From positions 1-64,000 of the forward strand of contig MKVL01000004.1 in the NCBI GenBank assembly GCA_001899205.1: a stretch of DNA of 64,000 nucleotides, given 5' to 3'. A model generated the notes under the pieces. The model was not told the origin of the DNA. It searched no databases and saw only the letters and a list, made by a program, of their open reading frames with translations. Each line of letters begins with the position of its first letter. Positions within the stretch are counted from its first letter, which is position 1. Made by a program: the position numbers and the translations under genes. Origin of the DNA: Mesorhizobium sp. 65-26. Lineage in GTDB: Bacteria > Pseudomonadota > Alphaproteobacteria > Rhizobiales > Rhizobiaceae. This document shows positions 1 to 8,202 of the stretch, one piece after another.

Positions 1-1
1 G

Positions 2-535
2 GTTCCGGCCTACAAGCTCTCCGTCAACGACATGATCATCAAGGCGATGGCCATGGCGCTGAAGGCGGTTCCGGATGCCAATGTGTCGTGGACCGAGGGC
101 GCGATGGTGCGGCACAAGCATGCCGATGTCGGCGTCGCGGTGTCGATCCCCGGCGGCCTGATCACGCCGATCATCCGCCATGCGGACGAAAAGACGCTGT
201 CGGTGATCTCGAACGAGATGAAGGACCTGGCGAGCCGGGCGCGCAGCCGCAAGCTGAAGCCCGAGGAATACCAGGGCGGCACGACGGCGGTATCGAACCT
301 CGGCATGTTTGGGATCAAGGATTTCGCCGCCGTCATCAACCCGCCGCACGCGACGATCCTTGCGGTCGGGGCGGGCGAGGAGCGGGCGGTGGTGAAGAAT
401 GGCGAGATCAAGATCGCGACGGTGATGTCGGTGACGCTGTCGACGGATCACCGCGCGGTCGACGGCGCGCTCGGCGCCGAGCTCATCGGCGCCTTCAAGC
501 GCCTCGTCGAAAACCCGATGACCCTGCTGGTGTAG
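2..535 (+). CDS. pdhC: Pyruvate dehydrogenase complex E2 (dihydrolipoamide acetyltransferase), C-terminal part
   Basis: Only the last 177 codons lie in the window; the reading frame is open from base 2, so the start is upstream. This is the catalytic acetyltransferase domain that moves the acetyl group from lipoamide to CoA in the cytoplasmic pyruvate dehydrogenase complex. The active-site stretch DHRAVDGALGAEL is near the C-terminus, and the protein ends with ENPMTLLV, a form typical of alphaproteobacterial PDH E2. The lipoyl and E1/E3-binding domains are not visible. No lipoamide dehydrogenase gene follows, although lpd often lies downstream of pdh genes in rhizobia; the next gene encodes a DUF930 protein. 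Confidence 0.9.
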   Translation, partial: VPAYKLSVNDMIIKAMAMALKAVPDANVSWTEGAMVRHKHADVGVAVSIPGGLITPIIRHADEKTLSVISNEMKDLASRARSRKLKPEEYQGGTTAVSNLGMFGIKDFAAVINPPHATILAVGAGEERAVVKNGEIKIATVMSVTLSTDHRAVDGALGAELIGAFKRLVENPMTLLV

Positions 536-542
536 ACCAATC

Positions 543-586
543 CGGAGGGCCCGAGTCGGGCTTGCTTATACGGCACGGGCCCTCCG
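543..586. terminator. Perfect 11-bp inverted repeat after the E2 gene
   Basis: The arms at 543-553 and 576-586 (CGGAGGGCCCG and its exact complement) are separated by 22 bases. The hairpin starts 7 bases after the E2 stop codon, where a transcription terminator or 3'-end stabiliser is expected. No run of T follows, so a classic intrinsic terminator is not proven. Confidence 0.5.
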
Positions 587-671
587 ATCACCGACCTGTG
601 AGGCAGCTGGTTTGCGCCGTCTCCACTCCAATGCTTGAAGCCGCCGTTATTTCGTTCCACATCGGGGCGCA

Positions 672-1781
672 ATGACCGGCAAGATAGGAGAATGGTTTCG
701 GAATTGGCGCTGGGCCTTGGCCGCGTCGCTGATCCTGCATGTCCTGGCCGTAGCGCTCCTGCTCTTTGGCCAGCCGAGACCTGAGCAACAGCCAGATCAG
801 CAAGAACAGCCGGTCAATGTCGCGATCGTGCCGCTGCCCGAGCAGCCAAAGCCGAAACCCGCGCCTGCGCCGCCCAAAGCGGAAAAGCCGCCTCCGGAGC
901 CACCGAAACCAAGGGACGACCAGGTTCTGAAGCGCGTTTTCCAGTACGGCCAGAAGGATACCGGGCCCGAGAAATCGCTCGACGGGCAAAGTGCCAAACC
1001 CGATGCGCCGCAGCAGCCTGCCGTTGCGACACCGCCGCCCCAGTCTACCCCGCCCGCAAATTCTGCGCGGCAGGGAGAGCCCAGCAAGCCCGAGGAGAAG
1101 CCTGCGACCGCCGCGCCGGACGAAAAACCCGCACAAAGCGAGGAAAAGCAGGCGACCCAGGATGCTAACAAACAGCAGCCGGACAAACAGGAGCTGGCAC
1201 CGCAAACCGCCGACAAGCAAGCGGTCACGGCACCAAAGCCATCGGCGGCAGAGACCGACGCCAAGCCCGCGCCTTCAGCGTCCGTCGCAAAGGCGAAGCC
1301 TAAACCCGTCAAGACAATGACGTTCAAACCGGCAAGTGCCTTTAAGGCACCAAGTGGTAATGCAGGGAAGTCAAGTCCCACCAACAATGAGGATGCAGGG
1401 TCGCCGATCTACTCCGGCCTGCCCGGCGTTCGAAAACTCTATTCGCAGGGTGCGACCGGCGATGCGTTTGCCACAAGCTCCATGGAGAGGGTGTCGCGAG
1501 GTGAGCGCGTGGCAACGCTTTGCGGCAATGTTCTCAGCAGAGAACTGCAAAATGCCGACTATCCGGTCAAATGGGTGCCAACCATTACGCTGGACAAAGG
1601 CAATGTCCTTAACCCTTCGCTGTCCGCTTTCAGCACGAGAAAAACCTGGTATGACCTGAGCTTCCGGTGCGAGGTCGACCCTGATGCGACCAGGGTTCTG
1701 TCCTTCAACTTCCGCGTGGGACCATTGATCCCGCCCGGCGAATGGGCGCAGCGTGGATTCGCCAAATATCCGCTAAATTAG
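672..1781 (+). CDS. DUF930 domain envelope protein with TonB-like Pro-rich linker
   Basis: The 369-residue protein has a short basic N-terminus, one membrane segment at about residues 15-33, then a long low-complexity linker (about 35-240) rich in Pro, Lys, Gln and Ala with PKP, PEP and EKP repeats. A compact C-terminal domain (about 270-365) contains two cysteines and matches the DUF930 family found in Rhizobiales. The architecture is like TonB or TolA: an inner-membrane anchor, a periplasm-spanning extended linker and a globular tip. The function is unknown, and a link to the envelope is inferred from topology only. The gene stands alone between E2 and a gene remnant. Confidence 0.8.
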   Translation: MTGKIGEWFRNWRWALAASLILHVLAVALLLFGQPRPEQQPDQQEQPVNVAIVPLPEQPKPKPAPAPPKAEKPPPEPPKPRDDQVLKRVFQYGQKDTGPEKSLDGQSAKPDAPQQPAVATPPPQSTPPANSARQGEPSKPEEKPATAAPDEKPAQSEEKQATQDANKQQPDKQELAPQTADKQAVTAPKPSAAETDAKPAPSASVAKAKPKPVKTMTFKPASAFKAPSGNAGKSSPTNNEDAGSPIYSGLPGVRKLYSQGATGDAFATSSMERVSRGERVATLCGNVLSRELQNADYPVKWVPTITLDKGNVLNPSLSAFSTRKTWYDLSFRCEVDPDATRVLSFNFRVGPLIPPGEWAQRGFAKYPLN

Positions 1782-1789
1782 GCCGGTAC

Positions 1790-1905
1790 CACGAGCCCGG
1801 CCGACTGACGGCGATCTCCTGCCAGTGTGCGCAAGTCGTGGCGGCAACGGCCGCTGCGCTGGCTGCCGGTCTTGCTCCCGTGGCCAAGCGGATGCCCGGA
1901 CGATC
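1790..1905 (-). pseudogene. Decayed C-terminal fragment of a HAD hydrolase gene
   Basis: Bases 1812-1845 match 6016-6049, inside the HAD gene at 5981-6655, at about 30 of 34 positions, including a 15-base identical stretch. Read on the minus strand, the fragment encodes a HPLGHGSK piece, then after a frameshift AATTCAHWQEI. These parallel YPEHGSR and GAATICADWQEI at the C-terminus of the intact HAD protein. No start or catalytic aspartates are present, so this is a remnant. It lies in the same orientation as the intact gene, and the two flank the ABC operon as direct repeats. The rest of the 333-base gap (to 2114) shows no gene, only the ribosome binding site of the next CDS. Confidence 0.55.
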
Positions 1906-2114
1906 GGGTGCTGAGGCTGTTCAAGGAAGGTTCCTGCGAGTTCATCCCGCACGCACGGACGAGCATGGCTGCTCCCGTCCGATTGCCGTTCGACGGCGAC
2001 AGGCTTGCCGCTCGCCGTTTGCGCGGACTGTCATGCGGCAGTCACGTCCGCCGTGCAGGAGGGGGTAACGGATCGGCCAGGGCGCCGGTCGCTCATGCAT
2101 CAGGAGAGGCCCTC

Positions 2115-3101
2115 ATGAAGACGCTATTCACCAAGCTGCTGGCGAGCCAGATCGTTCTCGCGGCAACGCTGTTTTCCGGTGTGGCCGGTGCCGAAACGCT
2201 GACCCTCTACACCTCGCAGCCGGAGGCCGACGCCGCCAGGACGGTGGATGCCTTCAAGAAGGCGCATCCCGGTATCGACGTCACCATCTACCGATCCGGC
2301 ACGAGCGACATCCTGACCAAGATGGCGGCCGAGTTCGCCGCCGGCAGCCCGCAGCCGGACGTGCTGTTGATCGCCGACGCCGTCAGCATGGAGCTGTTGA
2401 AGAAGGACGACCGGCTGATGCCTTATCCCGAGGCCAAGCTCGATGGCATCGAGGCTGACGCCTATGACGCCGACAAGACCTATTTCGGCAGCAAGCTGAT
2501 CACGACCGGCATCGTCTACAACACAGCCGCCGCGCAGAAGCCGGAGCACTGGGCCGATCTCGCCAAACCGGCCTATGCCGACGGCCTCGTCATGCCGAGC
2601 CCGCTCTATTCCGGGGCGGCCGCCTACCTCCTGTCGGGCTTCGCCGGCCAGGCCGATCTCGGCTGGGACTTCTTCGAGAAGCTCAAGGCCAACAGCACGG
2701 TCTCCGTGCGCGGCAACGGCGCCGTGCTGAAGTCGGTGGCGAGCGGCGAGAAGCCCTATGGCATCCTTGTCGACTTCATGGCCATGAATGCGAAGAAGAA
2801 GGGGTCGCCTGTCGAGTTCGTATTCCCCTCAGAAGGCGTGCCTGCGGTGACCGAACCGGTCGCCATCATGAAGACCGCCAGGAATGTCCAGGGTGCCAAG
2901 GCCTTCGTCGACTTCATCCTGTCCGACGAAGGACAGAAGCTGGCGCTCGACATGGGTTACCTGCCCGCGCGGGCTTCGGTCGGCCGTCCTGACTGGCTGC
3001 CGGAAGGCGTCAAGGTCAAGGTGATGTCGTTCGACACCAAGGCGATCGTGGCGCGCACCGAGGCCGACAAGGCCAAGTTCTCGCAACTGTTCGGCGGCTG
3101 A
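2115..3101 (+). CDS. ABC importer periplasmic binding protein, AfuA/ferric-type family
   Basis: The start is the ATG at 2115, preceded by AGGAGAGG and followed by a signal peptide (about residues 1-26, ending GVAGA). The frame stays open upstream, but that extension lacks a signal sequence. The mature protein (about 300 residues) has the class II binding-protein fold of the ferric/AfuA/2-aminoethylphosphonate family, starting with the usual LTLYTSQPEADA motif. The paired tyrosines that bind iron in FbpA are not seen in the middle region, where LYSGAAAYLL stands instead. A phosphorylated or organic anion, as for the hexose-phosphate importer AfuABC, is therefore as likely as Fe(III). It is the first gene of an importer operon with the permease and ATPase that follow. 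Confidence 0.8.
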   Translation: MKTLFTKLLASQIVLAATLFSGVAGAETLTLYTSQPEADAARTVDAFKKAHPGIDVTIYRSGTSDILTKMAAEFAAGSPQPDVLLIADAVSMELLKKDDRLMPYPEAKLDGIEADAYDADKTYFGSKLITTGIVYNTAAAQKPEHWADLAKPAYADGLVMPSPLYSGAAAYLLSGFAGQADLGWDFFEKLKANSTVSVRGNGAVLKSVASGEKPYGILVDFMAMNAKKKGSPVEFVFPSEGVPAVTEPVAIMKTARNVQGAKAFVDFILSDEGQKLALDMGYLPARASVGRPDWLPEGVKVKVMSFDTKAIVARTEADKAKFSQLFGG

Positions 3102-3163
3102 CGGCGCGCCGGCTTTGCCGGGCAATCCTGAGCCGGCGAAGCGCTTGACGGGTTGCCATCGGC

Positions 3164-4903
3164 ATGCGCCGATGGCGCGGATACGCGATGCAGTCATCGA
3201 GAGCAGAGGCAAGGCAGGGGCAGGGCCAGTTCGCGGCCCTGATGGCCGTTGCTGTCTTGCTCATTGTCCTGCTTTCGCTGCTGCCGATGCTACGCCTCGT
3301 GAAGGAGCTCGTGGCGCCAGGCGGCACCCTGTCCGCCGCAGCACTTGCCGCGGGACTGGCGAGCCGTTCCACCTGGATCGCGACCTGGCACACGCTGGTC
3401 GTCGGTCTCGGCGGCACGATGCTTGCCGTCCTTTCGGGAACGCTGGTGGCGTTGCTGGTCACACTCACCGATCTGCGCCGGCGCGGCCTGCTCGTGCTCT
3501 GCTACGTCACGCCCCTGATGATCGCCCCGCAGGTCACGGCACTCGCCTGGCTGCAACTTTTCGGGCCGGCAAGCCCCTTGCTCCGGCTGCTCGGCGTGGC
3601 TCCGCCGCTCGGCGCCAGGAACCCGCTCTATTCGGCCGAAGGCATCATCCTGCTGCTCGGGGTGCAGTATGGACCACTCGTCTTCCTCGTCGTCCGCGCC
3701 GGGCTGCGCAAGCTGCCGCGTGAGCTGGTCGAGGCCGCGCGGGCCACTGGCGCCGGCTGGCCGAGGGTCGTTGCCACCGTCGTGCTGCCGCTGATGACGC
3801 CGTCCATTGTCGCCGCCGCCGCGCTTGCCTTCGTTTCCTGTGTCGGCAATTTTGGCATCCCCGCCTTCCTTGGCATTCCCGCCAACTACCTCGTGCTGCC
3901 GACCCTCATCTACCAGCGCCTTGCCGGCGGCGGTCCCGCCGCGCTTGGCGAGACGGCTTTCCTGTCGGTGCTGATCGGCGTCATCGCCATTGCCGGCATT
4001 CTGGCGCAGGAGACAGTAAGCCGCCGCCGCGACTACCGCGTGGCCTCGGTCTCGCTTCCCGCTGAACCCTACGAGCTCGGCCGCTGGCGCATGCCGGTCG
4101 AAGCGTGCATGTGGTTGTTCGCTGTACTGGTTCTGGCAATGCCCCTGCTCGGCCTCGCGCTCACCTCGCTGGTGTCGGGCTATGGCGTCGTGCTCAGCGC
4201 CGCCACGGCGACGCTCGACAATTATCGCTTTGTCCTGTTCGAGCATGCAGCCGCGGGCCGCGCCTTCGTGAACAGCGTCTGGCTCTCGGCCCTTGCCGCG
4301 ACTTTCGCCGTCGTCGTGGCCGTGCCGATGGGCTACCTCGTCGCCTGGGGTGGAGGTGGCCGCTGGATCCGGCTGCTGAGCCTTGCGGTCGAGCTGCCTT
4401 ATGCCTTGCCCGGCGTGGTGCTGGCGATAGCCGCGTTGCTCCTGTTCCTGCGGCCTGTGCCGTTGGTCGGCCTGCAACTCTACAACACGCCCTGGATCAT
4501 CCTCTATGCCTATATGGCGCGCTTCCTCGTGCTTGCCCTGCGGCCGGCGGTCAGCGGCTATCACCAGATCGACAGGGCGCTCGAGGAGGCCGCGCAGGTG
4601 GCCGGCGCGGGGCTGTTCACACGCATGCGCACCATCGTCTTCCCGCTGGTCGCGCCCGCTGCCATCGCCGGCGGGTTGCTGATCTTCATGACGGCCCTCG
4701 GCGAACTGACAGTCTCCGCACTCCTGTGGTCGTCGGGCTCGGAAACCATCGGCGTGGTGATGTTCTCATTCGAGCAGGGCGGCGATTCCGGTTACGCGGC
4801 GGCGATGTCGATGATCACCGTGGCGCTGACATTCGCGCTGATGCTGCTTGCCAGCCTGCTTGCTCCCTACCTGCCTGACGGAGTCCTGCCATGGCGAGAC
4901 TGA
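3164..4903 (+). CDS. ABC importer fused permease, ferric/AfuB type
   Basis: The 579-residue inner-membrane protein has about 12 hydrophobic segments in two homologous halves. Each half carries a cytoplasmic EAA loop that contacts the ATPase: one around ELVEAARATGAGWPR, the other around RALEEAAQVAGAGLF. This fused arrangement and length are usual for FbpB/AfuB permeases. Starts at 3164 or 3188 are both possible and neither has a strong ribosome binding site. The 3' end overlaps the ATPase gene by 13 bases, which suggests translational coupling. It should form the channel for the substrate delivered by the binding protein at 2115. Confidence 0.85.
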   Translation: MRRWRGYAMQSSRAEARQGQGQFAALMAVAVLLIVLLSLLPMLRLVKELVAPGGTLSAAALAAGLASRSTWIATWHTLVVGLGGTMLAVLSGTLVALLVTLTDLRRRGLLVLCYVTPLMIAPQVTALAWLQLFGPASPLLRLLGVAPPLGARNPLYSAEGIILLLGVQYGPLVFLVVRAGLRKLPRELVEAARATGAGWPRVVATVVLPLMTPSIVAAAALAFVSCVGNFGIPAFLGIPANYLVLPTLIYQRLAGGGPAALGETAFLSVLIGVIAIAGILAQETVSRRRDYRVASVSLPAEPYELGRWRMPVEACMWLFAVLVLAMPLLGLALTSLVSGYGVVLSAATATLDNYRFVLFEHAAAGRAFVNSVWLSALAATFAVVVAVPMGYLVAWGGGGRWIRLLSLAVELPYALPGVVLAIAALLLFLRPVPLVGLQLYNTPWIILYAYMARFLVLALRPAVSGYHQIDRALEEAAQVAGAGLFTRMRTIVFPLVAPAAIAGGLLIFMTALGELTVSALLWSSGSETIGVVMFSFEQGGDSGYAAAMSMITVALTFALMLLASLLAPYLPDGVLPWRD

Positions 4904-5958
4904 TCCTCGACAATGTCGGCAAGAGCTTCGCGGGCGCCGATGCGGTGAAGGATGTCTCGATCGACGTCGCGGACGGCGAGTTCCTGGCGGTGCTTGGCCC
5001 TTCAGGCTGCGGCAAGACCACGCTTTTGCGGCTTGTCGCCGGCTTCGAGAAGCTCACCCGTGGCGAGATCCGCATTGGCGGCACCGTGATGTCCGGACCG
5101 GATGGCAGCGTGCCGCCGGAAAGGCGGCGCGTCGGCATTGTCTTCCAGAACTATGCGCTGTGGCCGCATATGAGCGTTGCCGAGAATGTCGGCTATTCGC
5201 TCAAGGTGGCGGGCCTCGACAGGGCGCTCGCCGGCCGCAAGATCGCCGAGGCACTGGCGCTTGTCGGCCTGGAAGGTCTTGGCGACCGCCGTCCCGCAAG
5301 CCTTTCCGGCGGCCAGCGGCAGCGTGTGGCGCTCGCGCGCTGTCTCGTGGCGGCGCCGTCGCTGGTGCTGTTCGACGAGCCGCTCGCCAATCTGGACGTC
5401 CATCTGAGGTCCTCGATGGAGAACGAGTTCGCCGCCTTCCACAAGCGGACGGGCACGACGATGGTCTACGTCACCCACGACCAGGGCGAGGCGATGGCGT
5501 TGGCCGACCGCATCGCGGTGATGGATCGCGGCCGTCTCATGCAACTGGCGTCGCCGCGCGACCTCTATCATGAGCCGGCAAATGAAATGGTGGCGTCCTT
5601 CATCGCCAAGGGTACACTGCTTCCCGTCCAGGTGCTAGGCGAAGAGGCGGCGGGCCATTGCAAGGTGCGGGTGCTCGGTCAGGAGGCGGTCGTGCGCTGC
5701 CGGCGAGGCGAGCGGCCCCGCCATGGCAGGATCTGCTGCCGGTCCGCCGATTTCGAGATTGCCGGACCGGGAGAACCGGGCATCGATGGCATCGTGCGCA
5801 GGGTCGTCTATCGGGGTGGCGGGGCGCGCGTCGAGTTCTCGCCGCTGGAGAATCCGGACACCATTGTGCCCCTTGATCAGCCTGATCCTGTCTTTCACCA
5901 GGTCGGCGACAGCCTGCGCCTGCGGGTAAGAGCTGGCTGGCTTATTCCCGCGTCGTAA
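4891..5958 (+). CDS. ABC importer ATP-binding protein with TOBE domain
   Basis: The 355-residue cytoplasmic ATPase has Walker A GPSGCGKTT (residues 36-44), the signature LSGGQRQRV, Walker B LVLFDEPLANLD and a switch histidine in YVTHDQ. The C-terminal third (about 240-355) is the TOBE-type regulatory part of the MalK/PotA/FbpC class. The start overlaps the permease gene by 13 bases, so the three importer genes form one operon. The sequence does not give the substrate. Its neighbour on the opposite strand is a HAD phosphatase, which suggests a phosphorylated solute. Confidence 0.9.
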   Translation: MARLILDNVGKSFAGADAVKDVSIDVADGEFLAVLGPSGCGKTTLLRLVAGFEKLTRGEIRIGGTVMSGPDGSVPPERRRVGIVFQNYALWPHMSVAENVGYSLKVAGLDRALAGRKIAEALALVGLEGLGDRRPASLSGGQRQRVALARCLVAAPSLVLFDEPLANLDVHLRSSMENEFAAFHKRTGTTMVYVTHDQGEAMALADRIAVMDRGRLMQLASPRDLYHEPANEMVASFIAKGTLLPVQVLGEEAAGHCKVRVLGQEAVVRCRRGERPRHGRICCRSADFEIAGPGEPGIDGIVRRVVYRGGGARVEFSPLENPDTIVPLDQPDPVFHQVGDSLRLRVRAGWLIPAS

Positions 5959-5980
5959 CGGTAGGCTCAGCCCGCCGGCC

Positions 5981-6655
5981 TTACGCGTCGACCCCGAGGC
6001 TGGCCAGGTAGCGCTCGATCTCCTGCCAGTCGGCGCAGATCGTGGCGGCGCCGGCGGCCGTCAGGCGGGAGCCATGTTCAGGATAGGTATGACCGCCGCC
6101 GGTGTAGCCGATCGCCGTCATGCCCGCGGCGACCGCGCCCTGGATGCCGAACGGCGAGTCCTCGATGACGACGCAGTCCGCGGGCCGGGCGCCCATCTTC
6201 TCGGCGGCGTACAGGAAGATGTCCGGGGCCGGCTTGCCGTTCTTGACCATCGAGGAACTGTAGATCGCGTCGCCGAAGAATCGCGCCAGGCCGGTGACGG
6301 CAAGGCTGTGGTTGATGCGCTCGACCGAAGACGAGGATGCGACGCAGCGGCCACCCTCGAGCTTTTCCAGGAAGCTGGCGATGCCCGGCGTCGGAGTCAG
6401 CGACTGTGTGAACAACAGCTTCGTCTCCGCCCAGATGTCGCTGTCTGCGTGGGCCGGAAACTGATGCCCGGTCAGCTCCTTGATCCGAACGATGATGTCG
6501 GCCTGCTTCATGCCGATGCATTGGGCGATGATGCCGCCATGCACGCCGGGCATGCCGTGCTTCTCGTAGACACGCTCGTAGGCGCGTGCCGCCAGGGGCT
6601 CGCTGTCGACCAGAACGCCGTCGCAATCGAAAATGATGAGTCGTGACCGCGCCAA
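5981..6655 (-). CDS. HAD-superfamily hydrolase, beta-phosphoglucomutase-like
   Basis: The 224-residue protein opens with the HAD motif I FDCDGVLVDS (nucleophile D10, acid D12), has motif II at ASSSS, and motif III/IV around KPAPDIF and VIEDSPFGI. A helical cap lies between motifs I and II, as in subclass IA sugar-phosphate phosphatases and beta-phosphoglucomutases. The start codon is TTG at 6655, with GGGAG seven bases upstream. The gene converges on the ABC operon; the association suggests dephosphorylation of an imported organophosphate, an inference only. A frameshifted fragment of a second copy lies at 1790-1905. Phosphonatase is less likely because no 2-aminoethylphosphonate genes are nearby. 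Confidence 0.8.
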   Translation of the reverse strand: MARSRLIIFDCDGVLVDSEPLAARAYERVYEKHGMPGVHGGIIAQCIGMKQADIIVRIKELTGHQFPAHADSDIWAETKLLFTQSLTPTPGIASFLEKLEGGRCVASSSSVERINHSLAVTGLARFFGDAIYSSSMVKNGKPAPDIFLYAAEKMGARPADCVVIEDSPFGIQGAVAAGMTAIGYTGGGHTYPEHGSRLTAAGAATICADWQEIERYLASLGVDA

Positions 6656-6714
6656 CGCGTTACTCCCTGTCCGTGTTGCACGCTCATCCTGCGGAAATGG
6701 GTCGATCCCGAGGC

Positions 6715-6744
6715 GATGAAGCGCAAAATCAAAGTGTTACAGCG
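6715..6744. repeat. Degenerate partial copy of the rhizobial palindromic repeat
   Basis: The segment containing ATCAAAGTGTTACAGCG resembles the ACTCAAAGTGTTAGAGCG part of the repeat at 56461-56560. The bases upstream (about 6692-6714) look like a worn copy of its hairpin part. It sits in the 207-base gap between two minus-strand genes, which otherwise shows nothing definite. Confidence 0.4.
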
Positions 6745-6862
6745 ACAATGCTTGCCTCGAAGGGCGTGTCGCGCTGTGGGGCCGAACATCGCTATCGGCA
6801 AAAGATCAAATGTTCAATAGCGCATGCGCGGGCGCCCGCTTTTGCAGGCGCTCTCCAGTTGA

Positions 6863-7504
6863 TCACAACTGGCGAATGGCGTCTGTCGGTCGCGAGGCGC
6901 CGAGCGCCCGCTGCATGGCCTGTCGTGACTGCGCGTGGTCGGGCGTCAGCCAGTTGGGCTCGGCGCCGAGGAACCGATCCAGAAAGGCCACGGCATAGGC
7001 CGGCATCTCGGTCACATTCTCGCGATAGGACCACCATGTCCTGAGGTCGTCGGCGCATTTGTCGATGCTCGGCGCGCTGCCGAATTCCTGCTCGTGGATC
7101 GCCGAAATGGCCGACACGCAATAGTTGGTATAGAGGAAGCCTTCGGGCCAGAAACGGATGATTTCCAGCGTCTTGGCGCTGTTTCCGTCCTCGATCATCT
7201 GCGTCAGCCCGGACACTTCGCGGGCCGGCGCCTGGCGGAAAAGCTCCCTCAGCACCAGTCCGGCGGCAAAGACGATGAAGTCGGCGCGATCGACCGCCGC
7301 GAAGCCCTTCTGCGCTTCCATCACGTCGATCCAGTCGAGGAACGCCCTCGTCAACCGGGCCTCGTCGATCTCGTAGCGCACGCCGAAAGTATCGGAGACG
7401 ACCTTGGCGCTGCCGCGGAAGGTGGCTCGAAACCAGCGCAACTGCCTCAGCCGATGCCGAAGATCGGGCATGAGGGCCAGTTCGTCCCTGAACGGCAAAT
7501 CCAT
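6863..7504 (-). CDS. Conserved hypothetical protein, helical
   Basis: I do not recognise the family. The 213-residue product, counted from the ATG at 7504 (MDLPFRDELAL), is soluble and mostly helical, with many Arg and Trp residues and no signal peptide or membrane segment. Upstream in-frame starts exist at 7552 and 7675, but the extra residues look like translated intergenic DNA. It is transcribed divergently from the sorbitol-type PTS operon across a 209-base gap that holds an inverted repeat. A role connected to that operon is possible but not shown. Codon usage matches the neighbours. Confidence 0.6.
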   Translation of the reverse strand: MDLPFRDELALMPDLRHRLRQLRWFRATFRGSAKVVSDTFGVRYEIDEARLTRAFLDWIDVMEAQKGFAAVDRADFIVFAAGLVLRELFRQAPAREVSGLTQMIEDGNSAKTLEIIRFWPEGFLYTNYCVSAISAIHEQEFGSAPSIDKCADDLRTWWSYRENVTEMPAYAVAFLDRFLGAEPNWLTPDHAQSRQAMQRALGASRPTDAIRQL

Positions 7505-7606
7505 TCCGTGGTGTATCCTGTTCTCCGGGCGGTCAGGTTTCGAGCCTAGCATAACCGCGCCCGCCGCCGAAATCGAATGGCGTTCGGTCGACGCCGTTGT
7601 TGACCA

Positions 7607-7623
7607 CAATATCATACATATTG
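7607..7623. promoter_or_regulatory. Candidate operator of the PTS operon
   Basis: CAATAT and ATATTG form an inverted repeat around the 5-base centre CATAC, in an AT-rich patch 91 bases before gutM. A TTGACA hexamer overlaps its right end (7621-7626), but no convincing -10 box follows. The SorC-family regulator at 13477 is the obvious candidate to bind here. Control of the divergent gene at 7504 is also possible. Confidence 0.45.
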
Positions 7624-7713
7624 ACATTCTAGGAAACAAATGTTCTCTCTTTGCGATCGTCTCGCGCTGGTTCACGGTGTGGGGCGCGGGAGGTATCGGG
7701 AGGAGAGACCTGA

Positions 7714-8151
7714 ATGGCTATTTGGCAGTGGGGCCTGCTGCTGCTCGGATGCGTCTGGGCGCTTCAGTCCTTGGGCGTCTGGCTGCAGATGCGGCACTAT
7801 TCCGATGTTTTCAAAGGCGTCACCGGCCAGTTCAAGGACGGCTATGTCGGTGCCGGCAATTTTCGCGGTCGGTTGGCCAAGGGCACCATCGCGCTGGTCG
7901 TGGTGACACCCGACCTGATCGTACGTCGCATGTTGGTGATGAGCGGTCGCTCCGTATTCACCAAGTTCAAGCGGCATGAAGAATTCGAGGGCGTGTCCCT
8001 CGATCGACTCCGGTCCAACCCTGCGATCATGGGGGAGGGGGAACCCGGTGTGGCCGAGGCCGTGAAACGGGCGATCGAACAGATCGACCGCGCACGGTCG
8101 GAGCCGGGCAAGCAGCCGGGCCTGTCCGGCTTGAACGTAGCAAGGGCATAG
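7714..8151 (+). CDS. gutM: Glucitol operon activator family protein GutM
   Basis: The 145-residue protein starts with a hydrophobic segment (about residues 5-22) and continues with a soluble domain containing FRGRLAKGTIALVVVTPD, typical of the GutM/SrlM family. In Escherichia coli GutM is an accessory activator of the glucitol operon; its biochemical action is poorly known. The ATG at 7714 follows GGAGGAGA. It is the first gene of a run encoding glucitol-type EIIC, EIIBC and EIIA, the same association as in enteric gut/srl operons, though here gutM comes first. The single membrane segment suggests that it is membrane-associated. Confidence 0.85.
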   Translation: MAIWQWGLLLLGCVWALQSLGVWLQMRHYSDVFKGVTGQFKDGYVGAGNFRGRLAKGTIALVVVTPDLIVRRMLVMSGRSVFTKFKRHEEFEGVSLDRLRSNPAIMGEGEPGVAEAVKRAIEQIDRARSEPGKQPGLSGLNVARA

Positions 8152-8202
8152 AGGACACCACGCCGGCTGGGATTGACCGGCGGGGGCGCACAAGGAGGAG
8201 AA

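Noticed and set aside
1782-2114. Riboswitch upstream of the ABC operon
   Set aside because: No conserved riboswitch core was seen; the left part is explained by the HAD gene remnant.
2115-5958. Naming the importer fbpABC/ferric
   Set aside because: The iron-binding tyrosine pair is not visible, so the substrate was left open.
5981-6655. Phosphonoacetaldehyde hydrolase
   Set aside because: No aminoethylphosphonate transaminase or split PhnUV permease is present, and the cap lacks a clear phosphonatase lysine motif.
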